NCBI GenBank assembly: GCA_964596985.1
Contig: CAZQWG010000008.1
Coordinates: 47,800 to 111,799 of the forward strand
From: GCA-020345945 sp964596985
Lineage (GTDB): Archaea > Thermoproteota > Bathyarchaeia > RBG-16-48-13 > GCA-020345945
Reading direction: 5' to 3'
DNA length: 64,000 nucleotides
Shown here: positions 9,362 through 17,338 of the stretch, piece by piece
How positions within the stretch are numbered: the stretch's first letter is position 1
Layout: every line of letters starts with the position of its first letter
Program-made: the position numbers and the translations under genes
Notes under the pieces: generated by a model
The model's input: the letters and a program-made list of their open reading frames with translations, nothing else
What the model was told of the DNA's origin: nothing
Database searches by the model: none

Positions 9362-9982
9362 TTAGGGTGTTCTCATGAACTCTATGAATTCTTCCAGTGT
9401 TCTCGATTCTAATGTATAATTATTCTTCTTCTCGTATCCTAGAGTCGAGTGTGGTCTGTCACCGTAGTCATGTCCAGGATACACCTCCAGCTTGTCGGGA
9501 AGTTTCACTATCTTCCCCAGTAGACTCTCGTACATCTGTCTTGGATCTCCTCCGGGGAGATCGGTTCTTCCGCATTCCCCAACAAACAACGTGTCTCCTG
9601 TCAGTAGTTTGCCGTCTACTAGGAGACATATGCTGTCCGGTGTATGCCCCGGTGTGTGGATGACCGTAATCACGACCTCTCCCAGCTGGATGTCGTATCC
9701 GTCTTTGAGTGCGACATCTCTGTAGTCGCTTGATCTCTCATGTTGCATTATCTTTGCCCCCGTCATTTTTGCCAGCTCTTTGTTGCCTCGAGTATGATCG
9801 CCGTGACTATGAGTGTTCACTATGTACTTGATGTCAACCGAATGATCCTTTGCGAGACCGACGATCCTATGTACCTCTCCAGCAGGATCCACAATAGCGG
9901 CGATATGGGCCTGTTCGCTCCCGATGAGATAAGAGAAGTTATCCATGGGTCCGACGGGAATCTGTTCGAAAATCGTTTTCAT
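9362..9982 (-). CDS. metallo-beta-lactamase-fold hydrolase (glyoxalase II / persulfide dioxygenase-like)
   Basis: 206 residues covering a full MBL fold. The metal-binding motif is THSHGDHTRGN (HxHxDH), followed by HTPGHTPDS, TGDTLFVGECGRTDLPGG and PGHDYGD. The GECGRTDLPGGD stretch is typical of the glyoxalase II-like group that includes ETHE1-type persulfide dioxygenases, but the exact substrate cannot be read from the sequence. The start is the ATG at 9982 with a purine-rich AGGGAGG just before it. It is divergent from endonuclease IV. Cytoplasmic; a role in thiol or sulfur metabolism is plausible but inferred. Confidence 0.8.
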   Translation of the reverse strand: MKTIFEQIPVGPMDNFSYLIGSEQAHIAAIVDPAGEVHRIVGLAKDHSVDIKYIVNTHSHGDHTRGNKELAKMTGAKIMQHERSSDYRDVALKDGYDIQLGEVVITVIHTPGHTPDSICLLVDGKLLTGDTLFVGECGRTDLPGGDPRQMYESLLGKIVKLPDKLEVYPGHDYGDRPHSTLGYEKKNNYTLESRTLEEFIEFMRTP

Positions 9983-10050
9983 ACCTCCCTTCTTATACTA
10001 TGATGCCTGTTCTCGAATGATCAGGCTTTCTGTGAGGATAGTTAGTCGCC

Positions 10051-10929
10051 ATGGAGAAAAAGGCTTCTACGCCTACTTTGAAACTCGGGGTTCATGTCTC
10101 AATTTCCGGGTCGCTGGACAAATCTGTTAATCGAGCACTGGAGAGAGGGTGCACGACATTCCAGATATTTACCAGAAACCCTCGGGGATGGAAATCCAAG
10201 GATCTCGACAACGAGGTCGTTGAAGCTTTCAAGAGCAAGCTTTTCCTCTCGGGAATCATGCCTGTCTACGCGCATATGCCTTACCTCCCAAACCTTGCGT
10301 CTCCTGACGAAGAGATCTATTCAAAATCCGTCGATGTTCTTATCTTTGAGATGAAGCGTTGTGAACGCCTCGGCATCCCTTATCTCGTAACTCATCTTGG
10401 AAGCCACAGAGGTTCCGGGGTCGATAAGGGTGTCCAGCGTGTGGCAGAGGCCTGTCTCTCGGCTCTCAAGGTTTCTCGGGGGGAGACCTCGATCTTGCTG
10501 GAGAACACTGCGGGGTCCAAGAATAGTGTTGGCGGAACATTCGAAGAAATATCTTCGGTACTAGACTTGGTTGGGTGGGGTGATCGTATCAGGCTATGTT
10601 TTGACACGTGCCACGCGTTTGTTGCTGGATACGAGCTGCGTACCAGGAACGGTTTAGAGGAAACCCTGAAGGTTATAGACAAGACGGTCGGATTGGGTAG
10701 GTTTGAACTTGTACATCTGAACGACTCTAAAGGCGAACTTGATAGTAGACTCGATAGGCATGAGCACATAGGGTTAGGGGGAATCGGCGAAGAAGGCTTC
10801 AAGACAATCCTAGCTAACCGGGTTTTCCGATCCATACCGATGATCCTTGAGACCCCGATAGATAGCAGGAGAGACGATTGCGCTAACATGGCAAAGGTGA
10901 GAGAACTCGCATTGGAATCATTGCCATAA
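10051..10929 (+). CDS. nfo: endonuclease IV (AP endonuclease)
   Basis: 292 residues, the usual length. Conserved blocks of the TIM-barrel Nfo family are visible: GVHVSISGSLDKSV, FQIFTRNPRGW, HMPYLPNLASP, THLGSHRG, LLENTAGSKNSVGG, CFDTCHAFVAGY, HLNDSKGELDSRLDRHEHIG and ILETP. The His, Glu and Asp residues in these blocks bind the three zinc ions. It cuts DNA 5-prime to abasic sites in base excision repair. It stands alone, divergent from the MBL-fold gene. Confidence 0.95.
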   Translation: MEKKASTPTLKLGVHVSISGSLDKSVNRALERGCTTFQIFTRNPRGWKSKDLDNEVVEAFKSKLFLSGIMPVYAHMPYLPNLASPDEEIYSKSVDVLIFEMKRCERLGIPYLVTHLGSHRGSGVDKGVQRVAEACLSALKVSRGETSILLENTAGSKNSVGGTFEEISSVLDLVGWGDRIRLCFDTCHAFVAGYELRTRNGLEETLKVIDKTVGLGRFELVHLNDSKGELDSRLDRHEHIGLGGIGEEGFKTILANRVFRSIPMILETPIDSRRDDCANMAKVRELALESLP

Positions 10930-11008
10930 ACGCGAATAACACTCTTGGCTGTTTCGACGAAGGGGGAAACCAAGAAGTATTTCTAATTGCTACGATCTTT
11001 CTGTTTTC

Positions 11009-11866
11009 TTGATTCATTCTTCATTGGTGTCCAAGTTGGGAAAAGGAGACATTCCCGTACTGACGGTCGAAGGAAGAACGCTCCCTGGAGCCTGGGAACG
11101 TTCTTTGCTCGCTGTCTGGGAGAAAGGCATCTCAATTAAGACAGAGTACGATCGCCCAAGCGATCCCCCTAGCAAGGATTGTACTATGATACTCGTCGTT
11201 CGGGAACCCTTCTCCGAACCGAGAATCCACAGAGCAATCCCTTCTAGCTTAGAGGATCTAGAAGTATACCGGCAGGAGGTTGTGGAGGGAATCCACGACC
11301 ATTGGATTTGTCCAGAGGAAGGAAAATGGGCGTACACATATCACAAAAGGCTTTTTGCATACGAGATTGAAGGCGAGATAATCGATCAGGTCAATTACCT
11401 CCTGGAAAAGCTGTCTGAAACCCCTTACTCTCGTAGAGCTCAAGCCATCACCTGGAAACCTGGGTCAGACCCACTCATAGAGGATCCTCCCTGCTTGCAG
11501 AGAATATTCTGTAGAATGGTTGCCTCTGAAAACGACGCTTTAAGCTTGAATATGAACACGCACTGGCGTTCAAGGGACGCATTCAAGGCAGCGTTCATGA
11601 ACCTCTTCGCTCTCACCGATCTTCAGCGAATCTTAGCTGAGCAACTCTCGGAGATGACTGGAAAGCCTGTCCAGGTTGGGCGACATGTCGATATTTCCGA
11701 CAGTTATCACATCTATGGATCGTACTATGACGAATTCCAAGACTTCCTAGCAATCGCGAGGAAGAGGACTCTCGCCCAGAAGAGTTGGACCAGCGACTTT
11801 GCAGCTCCATATTTTGAGACCGCTCGACGTCGGATAGAGCTGGAGAAGACCGAGGGTAAAGTGTAG
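11009..11866 (+). CDS. thyA: archaeal-type thymidylate synthase (ThyA fold), putative
   Basis: 285 residues. The C-terminal two thirds resemble thymidylate synthases of the archaeal type: YTYHKRLFAY, a SRRAQAITW block, PPCLQRI with the candidate nucleophile Cys162, LNMNTHWRSRDAFKAAFMN, and DSYHIYG for nucleotide binding. It would methylate dUMP to dTMP. The TTG start at 11009 has no ribosome site but lies about 30 bases after a TATA-like GTATTTCTAA, which would suit a leaderless message; in-frame TTG and GTG at 11024/11027 are alternatives. The first 90 residues are less conserved. A class II ribonucleotide reductase for dNTP supply is nearby on the other strand. Confidence 0.68.
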   Translation: MIHSSLVSKLGKGDIPVLTVEGRTLPGAWERSLLAVWEKGISIKTEYDRPSDPPSKDCTMILVVREPFSEPRIHRAIPSSLEDLEVYRQEVVEGIHDHWICPEEGKWAYTYHKRLFAYEIEGEIIDQVNYLLEKLSETPYSRRAQAITWKPGSDPLIEDPPCLQRIFCRMVASENDALSLNMNTHWRSRDAFKAAFMNLFALTDLQRILAEQLSEMTGKPVQVGRHVDISDSYHIYGSYYDEFQDFLAIARKRTLAQKSWTSDFAAPYFETARRRIELEKTEGKV

Positions 11867-11874
11867 ACTCTTGC

Positions 11875-12402
11875 CTAAGGTACTCCCGGTTTCCCAATCA
11901 ATGTTTGAAGGTACTTGATCTGAGATGTCTGGGCATCCAAGACGCGTTCAAGTTTCTCGTCTGATTCTTTGATCCCTTTGATCGTGTTAGCGATCTCCTC
12001 ACTCTTTTCTTGTACAAGTTCCACAATTTCATCGTACATCTCTTGGATGTATCTTCTGGCCTCTTCGCAATCTGAGTCGCAAGTATTGATGAAGTCAAAG
12101 TAGTTTCGGCAGAACTTCTTGATGTCTGACTCGGAGATCTTCTCAAGGATCTTTTTCGATTTCTCCCTGAACTCCCTCTCTGAGACCCCGAGCAGAAAAG
12201 TTGAATGTTCCGTCTTGGCTGTGACGTAGTACTCCGCTGGATTGCTGGAGACCTCGACCAAGGCTTCGATTGCTTCTCTCTTAAATAGTTCCTTGTTATC
12301 TGAGTCGTTCATTCTCATGCAGAAATCGCAGTACTTCTTAGCCCTGATCACGCTACTTTCCAGACGATTCTCTCTCTCCTTGGGGACTGATGTATGCATC
12401 AT
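11875..12402 (-). CDS. hypothetical charged helical protein
   Basis: Not recognised. 175 residues, mostly predicted helix, with a CDFC motif near residue 26-29 and other scattered cysteines (FCRNYF, NTCDSDC), and a charged C-terminal half that could form a coiled coil. No signal peptide or membrane segment. Two adjacent ATG codons start it. A TATA-like TTAAATAAAGG at about 12446-12458 (minus strand) lies 45-55 bases upstream, so it seems to have its own promoter, separate from the ribonucleotide reductase behind it. It converges on the thymidylate synthase with 8 bases between the stops. Confidence 0.6.
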   Translation of the reverse strand: MMHTSVPKERENRLESSVIRAKKYCDFCMRMNDSDNKELFKREAIEALVEVSSNPAEYYVTAKTEHSTFLLGVSEREFREKSKKILEKISESDIKKFCRNYFDFINTCDSDCEEARRYIQEMYDEIVELVQEKSEEIANTIKGIKESDEKLERVLDAQTSQIKYLQTLIGKPGVP

Positions 12403-12531
12403 CTAGTTCATCCTCGACTATGGCGTCCTTCGACCTAGAGTACCACCTTTATTTAACCCTTCCACTGGTGCGGTACGGGCTCCTTTTCGGGCAACTCGAT
12501 GGGCTGGTGTGTCTCCGTTTCTTCTGTCAGG

Positions 12532-14658
12532 CTAGAAAAGGCATCTTCCCGTAGGGCATCCTCCTGAGAACTCGGAGGAGGCGACCACGTATCTCGGCTT
12601 CTGTGGCGTCTGTGTTCCCTCGCTTCCGATGTACAGTACTTGTTCTTCTCTGCATCCGTACCTGTAGACCGTGATTCCTTTACATTTCTCTCTGTACGCG
12701 AGCATGAAGATTCTTCGTACGTCATCGATTGTTGCGTCGTGGGGAAGGTTGACGGTCTTGGATACCGCGTTGTCCACGTACTTTTGAAGCGCAGCCTGTA
12801 CTCTTACATGCCATTCAGGGGCTATGTCCTGCGCTGTGACGAACAGTCTCTTCACCCTATCCGGTATGTTCTCTATGTCGGCCAGGGACCCTTTCTTCGC
12901 GACTTCCATGACTATCTCCTGGCTGTGGAACCCCTCTTTCACGGCGACCTCTTCGAAGATCTTGTTCGTCTCTAGGAGATGGGTTCCGTCGAGTACGTTT
13001 CTCAGGAATGAGATGGCGAAGATGGGTTCGATCCCACTAGATGTCCCGGCGATTATGCTGATGGTTCCCGTTGGGGCAATAGTCGTCAACGCCGCATTTC
13101 GCATGTGGCTGTATCCCTCTTCCTCGTGCCAGGTGCTCATCTCGAAGTTTGGGAACGATCCTCTTTCCTCTCCGAGTTCTACAGATTTCTTTCGTGCTTC
13201 TTTTGCAATGAACTTCATTATCTCCTCAGCCACATTCAACGCTTCGGAAGAATCGAACGGAACCCCTAGCTTCAATAGGGCGTCGGCAAACCCCATTACC
13301 CCCAATCCGATCTTTCGATTTGCCTTGGTGATCGTCTCGGTCTGTTTCAGAGGAAAGTTGTTCGCGTCTATTACGTTGTCTAGGAAGTGGGTTCCCTCTC
13401 TTGTCACGTGTCTGAGGCGACTCCAGTCTATTTCTCCTCTATCGACCATCTTCGAGAGGTTTATCGATCCTAGATTGCAGGACTCGTAGGGTAGGAGAGG
13501 TTGCTCCCCGCAAGGATTCGTGGAGTCGATCCTCCCGATCTTTGGGGTCGGATTAGCCTTGTTGATCTCGTCTATGAACACGAGTCCTGGGTCTCCTGTT
13601 GCCCAAGCTGAAGTCACTAGTAGATCGAAGACCTCCCGTGCTGATGCTCTCCTGACCAGGCGCTGGGTCCGTGGATTGACCAGATCATATTTTCCGTTGT
13701 CTTCGACAGCCTCCATGAATGGATTAGTCACCGCCACGGAGATATTGAAGTTCGTTAACACCTTTCCTTTGCTTTTTGCTGTTATGAACTCCACGATGTC
13801 TGGGTGGTCTACCGACAGGATGCCCATGTTGGCTCCACGGCGTTTTCCCCCTTGTTTTATCACATCCGTGGCGACATCGAAGACCCTCATGAAGGAGACA
13901 GGACCAGAAGCCACTCCCTTAGTAGATTTGACTAGGTCTCCTTTCGGTCTGAGACTGGAGAAAGAGAATCCTGTACCTCCGCCGGACTTGTGTATCAGAG
14001 CCATGTACTTGACTGCATCAAAGATCTCTTCCATCGAGTCGCCGACAGGGATAACGAAGCAGGCGGAGAGTTGTCCGAGTTCTGTGCCGGCGTTCATCAG
14101 GGTAGGTGAGTTTGGAAGAAAGTAGAGTCCTGCCATAAGGTTGAAGAATTCCTTGTTCGACTTGTCCGCCGCGATGGAACCACCGAATCTTCTGTCGACT
14201 CTTGCTACCGCTTTTGCCACCCGCATGAACATCTGTTTCGGGGTTTCTACGGTTCTCCCGGACTCGTCGCGAAGAAGATATCTGCTTCTCAACACCTCAA
14301 TGGCGTTTACATCCAACTTGAGCTCGTCTTTTGGGACTCCGATGAACCCCTTCGTCTCCCTTATCGCAGCCCTCTTCTGTCTATACAGTATGTAGGCTTT
14401 CGCTGCCTTCGATTCCCCGCTCTCCATAAGCGTCTCTTCGACTATGTCCTGCACGTCTTCGACCGAAGGTATCTCTTCCTGAAACCGTTCTGAAACCTTT
14501 GAGACTACCTTGGAGGTCATTCCTCCTGCGAGTTCCCTGTCCGGTCTCCCGGTTGCAGCCATCGCCTTGAAGATAGCGTTCTCGATCTTTTCCGATCTGA
14601 ATCTTACTATCCTGCCGTCTCTCTTCCTTATCTTACGATCTCCACTTCCCTGTGACAT
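12532..14658 (-). CDS. nrdJ: class II (adenosylcobalamin-dependent) ribonucleotide reductase
   Basis: 708 residues from the ATG at 14658. An ATP-cone domain occupies the first 90 residues (KRDGRIVRFRSEKIENAI), followed by the ten-stranded barrel with LSACFVIPV, SGGGTGFSFS, KRRGANMGIL, NPCGEQPLLPYESCNLGSIN (active-site Cys and Glu) and APTGTISIIAGTSSGIEP. The C-terminus ends in CPTGRC, a cysteine pair expected to relay reducing power. It makes deoxyribonucleotides without oxygen, fitting an anaerobe. An in-frame ATG at 14700 would fall in the TATA-like element, and GGGTG precedes the ATG at 14658, so the shorter form is preferred. Confidence 0.94.
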   Translation of the reverse strand: MSQGSGDRKIRKRDGRIVRFRSEKIENAIFKAMAATGRPDRELAGGMTSKVVSKVSERFQEEIPSVEDVQDIVEETLMESGESKAAKAYILYRQKRAAIRETKGFIGVPKDELKLDVNAIEVLRSRYLLRDESGRTVETPKQMFMRVAKAVARVDRRFGGSIAADKSNKEFFNLMAGLYFLPNSPTLMNAGTELGQLSACFVIPVGDSMEEIFDAVKYMALIHKSGGGTGFSFSSLRPKGDLVKSTKGVASGPVSFMRVFDVATDVIKQGGKRRGANMGILSVDHPDIVEFITAKSKGKVLTNFNISVAVTNPFMEAVEDNGKYDLVNPRTQRLVRRASAREVFDLLVTSAWATGDPGLVFIDEINKANPTPKIGRIDSTNPCGEQPLLPYESCNLGSINLSKMVDRGEIDWSRLRHVTREGTHFLDNVIDANNFPLKQTETITKANRKIGLGVMGFADALLKLGVPFDSSEALNVAEEIMKFIAKEARKKSVELGEERGSFPNFEMSTWHEEEGYSHMRNAALTTIAPTGTISIIAGTSSGIEPIFAISFLRNVLDGTHLLETNKIFEEVAVKEGFHSQEIVMEVAKKGSLADIENIPDRVKRLFVTAQDIAPEWHVRVQAALQKYVDNAVSKTVNLPHDATIDDVRRIFMLAYREKCKGITVYRYGCREEQVLYIGSEGTQTPQKPRYVVASSEFSGGCPTGRCLF

Positions 14659-14690
14659 GAAGCACCCTAGAATAAGTTGAATGTCTGTAC

Positions 14691-14699
14691 AATAAATCA
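14691..14699 (-). promoter_or_regulatory. probable TATA box of nrdJ
   Basis: Minus-strand TGATTTATT centred about 36 bases before the ATG at 14658, giving a short leader of roughly 10 bases that still holds the GGGTG ribosome site. Confidence 0.45.
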
Positions 14700-15210
14700 T
14701 TCTGGTTCCCTATATTTGACCCTTCCCGCCGAATATGCAACGAAGAGACCGGGCTCGTCTGGGTTGAGATTAGTGGAGGCTGCTGGATCTGACTTGCCTC
14801 ATTAAGAATACTTCTTCTCGCCTTCAAGATTGTTTAGAGACCTGCTTTCGCCGTCCTCACACGACTTCCTGTCTTCTCTTTTCCCGGTACAACGATGGTC
14901 AGAATGCCGTCTCTTCCATCAGACTTTGCTGCAGTTCTGGTTGTCCCCGTCATCAATTTCGCAGCGATCATCAACGTGTCTTTCTCCGTTTGATCGCTTC
15001 CAATCAGCCTACTCTTCACACACTACCTAAGAACTGTCGACAGGAACTTAGGAGATTCAAGTTTCGTAGCATGTATCAGAAGCTAGAAAGAGTCGTCGCG
15101 GGAGGAGGCTTACACGGGTTCCAGGAAATCGGGTCTTTCGCAAAACTCTTACTGTTTCTCGAGTTTTCTTCCCAAGATAGTTGGGTGAGAGTCGGGTCTT
15201 GTCCGAATCG
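14700..15210. other. 510-bp gap between divergent nrdJ and purO
   Basis: It must contain the promoters of both genes. I looked for decayed genes and tRNAs on both strands and found nothing I can support; short open frames here resemble no family convincingly. Confidence 0.5.
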
Positions 15211-15837
15211 ATGTATGTGGGAAGGCTGCTGCTCCTTGGCTACTCGAAGAGAAGAGATCTTGCCGCCGCTTACAGACTCGCAAGCAGGAGTTTCCCTCAC
15301 CGACGTATAGCCCTTGCAGAGAATCTTGCGTCTGTCCGTCCCAAACCCGGTCACGAATACGAAGCCGTTTCAAAGAATCTTACTCCTTACTACTGTCTCG
15401 GGCTGGTCGCGAATAGGGGGATTCTTGTTGCGAATGGCAGACATTTTCCTCCGATTTTCTCCCAGATCTCCTCGGGTGAACAGTCGGAACACTCTATCTA
15501 TCGAGTATTGAGGGTTCTCGGACCAGAAGAGGACGAGTTTTTGACGCCAAGAATCTGCGGTTTCATTTCCAAGCGTCGCATTGTAGTAGGCATAGTCACG
15601 AAGGACGGAGTCAAGGTCAAGGAGTACCCCGTAAAGTCTGGAGAAGCGGTTTACGTCTCTACCTACATTCTGACTGATCCAGATGAGAATTTGGTGGACG
15701 ACTTCGACTTCTCATCCGTTTACGATCTTGCTAGATACGTTCATGACGGCTATGTTTTCCGAGAATTCACAAACAAGATTAGTACTGTCGCAGGAACGAT
15801 TGTTGATGATAGAATTACGATGGCTACTTGGCCCTGA
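15211..15837 (+). CDS. purO: archaeal IMP cyclohydrolase
   Basis: 208 residues, matching the archaeal PurO family, which closes FAICAR to IMP, the last step of purine synthesis. Diagnostic blocks are MYVGRLLLLG at the start, YRLASRSFPHR, NGRHFPPI, TPRICGFI and VYVSTYI. I start at the ATG at 15211 because the family begins with this MYxGR motif; a TTG 30 bases earlier is in frame. PurO is unrelated to the cyclohydrolase domain of bacterial PurH; the partner AICAR formyltransferase is found as a separate gene at 42956-44038. Confidence 0.9.
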   Translation: MYVGRLLLLGYSKRRDLAAAYRLASRSFPHRRIALAENLASVRPKPGHEYEAVSKNLTPYYCLGLVANRGILVANGRHFPPIFSQISSGEQSEHSIYRVLRVLGPEEDEFLTPRICGFISKRRIVVGIVTKDGVKVKEYPVKSGEAVYVSTYILTDPDENLVDDFDFSSVYDLARYVHDGYVFREFTNKISTVAGTIVDDRITMATWP

Positions 15838-15919
15838 CTCCGCTCTGACGGTTATTTCTCGCAATATTTTTCAGTCATACTCCCTCTCTCTATAAGGCTA
15901 TAGTGAGGTTCTATCACAA

Positions 15920-16777
15920 TTGGCTGATACCGACGATATCCTTGTACTGAGCTTGTGCCTGCTTCTTATGACCCTGGTAGTCCCCTCTGCTCACGCACTC
16001 AACGCTGAAGCCATTTTGGAGACGGATCATGTCCACCTAGACATCAATCTCGTAGCCAAGTATGGTCACCAAGAACCCGTCGGTTCCAGACAGTTGCGTT
16101 TCAGCTCCCTCTGGAGCCTTGAAAAAATATTGTTGATGACTAGGGGTGCAATCAATGAAACCTACTCGCGTGAAATCGGTGACAAAGTCTACATCAAAAA
16201 CTTCGCGATGTCACTCATGATCGATTCGAGCCAAACTAGTCTCATCCTCAGCTACGATATCTACGGTGTCGTCGAATCCAGCTTTACGCTAGGTGGGACC
16301 TCCTACAAGGTTAATACCCGATGGCGGTATCTTCCCATAGACAAACGCTATTCGGTCGGTGGCGAGATCTGGGTGAATATCTCTCAAACCCTGTTCCTGA
16401 ATTTCTCGTGTTTTGAGGCAGATCTGTCCGATTGGAAGAAGACGATGGTCGGGAGTCGAACAATTGTTTTCCAGAACGTTTCTTCGTACCACATCCCATA
16501 TGAAATTGGATCACGAGTTTACAAAGTCAGGGTAGACCCTTCAATGCAGATAGTGACGCCGTTAAACGCCTACGACGTCTCTCTGAGTGAAGACGTTCTC
16601 TCCTTCAACCTCTCTATCCTACCAACCTATTACATCATCATCGCGATACTACTGCTTGTCTTTGTAGTCACAGTACTGGCTCAATCTCGGCTAAGGAAGT
16701 GGCTGCAACAACTGGCTGAATCCTCTGAGCCCTCGGTCTCGAAGGGGCTTCTCTCAAGTTCTTCTCATCCACGCTAG
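15920..16777 (+). CDS. membrane-anchored extracellular protein, unknown function
   Basis: 285 residues with a signal peptide (hydrophobic stretch about residues 8-22, likely cleavage after SAHA), an external beta-rich domain with several N-glycosylation sites (NET, NIS, NFS, NVS, NLS), and a single C-terminal membrane helix (YYIIIAILLLVFVVTVLA) followed by a short positively charged cytoplasmic tail. The start is a TTG. This is the plan of archaeal surface proteins held by a C-terminal helix. Fold and ligand are not recognised. Confidence 0.65.
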   Translation: MADTDDILVLSLCLLLMTLVVPSAHALNAEAILETDHVHLDINLVAKYGHQEPVGSRQLRFSSLWSLEKILLMTRGAINETYSREIGDKVYIKNFAMSLMIDSSQTSLILSYDIYGVVESSFTLGGTSYKVNTRWRYLPIDKRYSVGGEIWVNISQTLFLNFSCFEADLSDWKKTMVGSRTIVFQNVSSYHIPYEIGSRVYKVRVDPSMQIVTPLNAYDVSLSEDVLSFNLSILPTYYIIIAILLLVFVVTVLAQSRLRKWLQQLAESSEPSVSKGLLSSSSHPR

Positions 16778-16962
16778 TCCCCCTTCTTCTCGGAATCCTA
16801 CATCTTACTAATCCTCGTACATACCCTGAGATGTGAAACTAAGTCCTCCTTTGAAGGCCTGAGGGTACTTTCTCCTATGCTACTGGACCACCGAAGTCCA
16901 ACCTTTTCAATCAAATTTTGCTTCGATGTGTTGCCTACTCAAGGAAGACCAATAACCGAGGC

Positions 16963-16968
16963 TTTAAG
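16963..16968 (+). promoter_or_regulatory. TATA-like box before the decayed superoxide reductase
   Basis: GGCTTTAAGC lies about 40 bases before the ancestral ATG at 17005, suggesting the promoter has outlived the gene. Confidence 0.35.
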
Positions 16969-17004
16969 CGAATGTTTGCAGTCTATCCTTTGAGAAATGA
17001 AGAG

Positions 17005-17162
17005 ATGACAGAATTAGGACAATCTATGAATGTAATATGTGCGGTAATGTCATTGGGGTTGTGAACGCAGGCGTAGGACAGCTTGCCTGTTGCAATTAGC
17101 CAATAATACTGCTTGAAGAGAAGGGCGAAGATATCGAAAAGTAGAAACAAGTTCCGATGATC
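17005..17162 (+). pseudogene. decayed desulfoferrodoxin / superoxide reductase
   Basis: Translated fragments follow the N-terminal domain of desulfoferrodoxin. From the ATG at 17005 the first frame gives MTELG; one base out of register, from 17022, the sequence reads IYECNMCGNVIGVVNAG, then LACCN, with the four cysteine ligands of the FeCys4 site (family pattern CxxC...CC). An in-frame TAG at 17097 sits where the family has Gln, followed by PIILLEEKGEDIEK, a second TAG at 17142, and KQVPMI where the family has KHVPVIE. The catalytic C-terminal domain is not found. Frameshift, two stops and truncation mean no functional enzyme. Confidence 0.82.
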
Positions 17163-17338
17163 ACGCGTTACCGCAAGACAACTTGGAGTTCTTCCCTTTT
17201 CTCCATATTTTTTCCGAGTCTCATGTCACCCCAAACGATTAATCGGGTTCGCGTTCCCTTATTCCTCATAATTCTTATCTCCCGATAGGAGCACAAGCCT
17301 ACTAGTATTCTACAGATAGGTAGAACCGAGGTGTTTGT

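Noticed and set aside
14834..15019. Minus-strand frame with DGILTIVVP, recalling the end of small heat-shock proteins.
   Set aside because: Only a few residues fit, and nothing of the alpha-crystallin core is found upstream in any frame.
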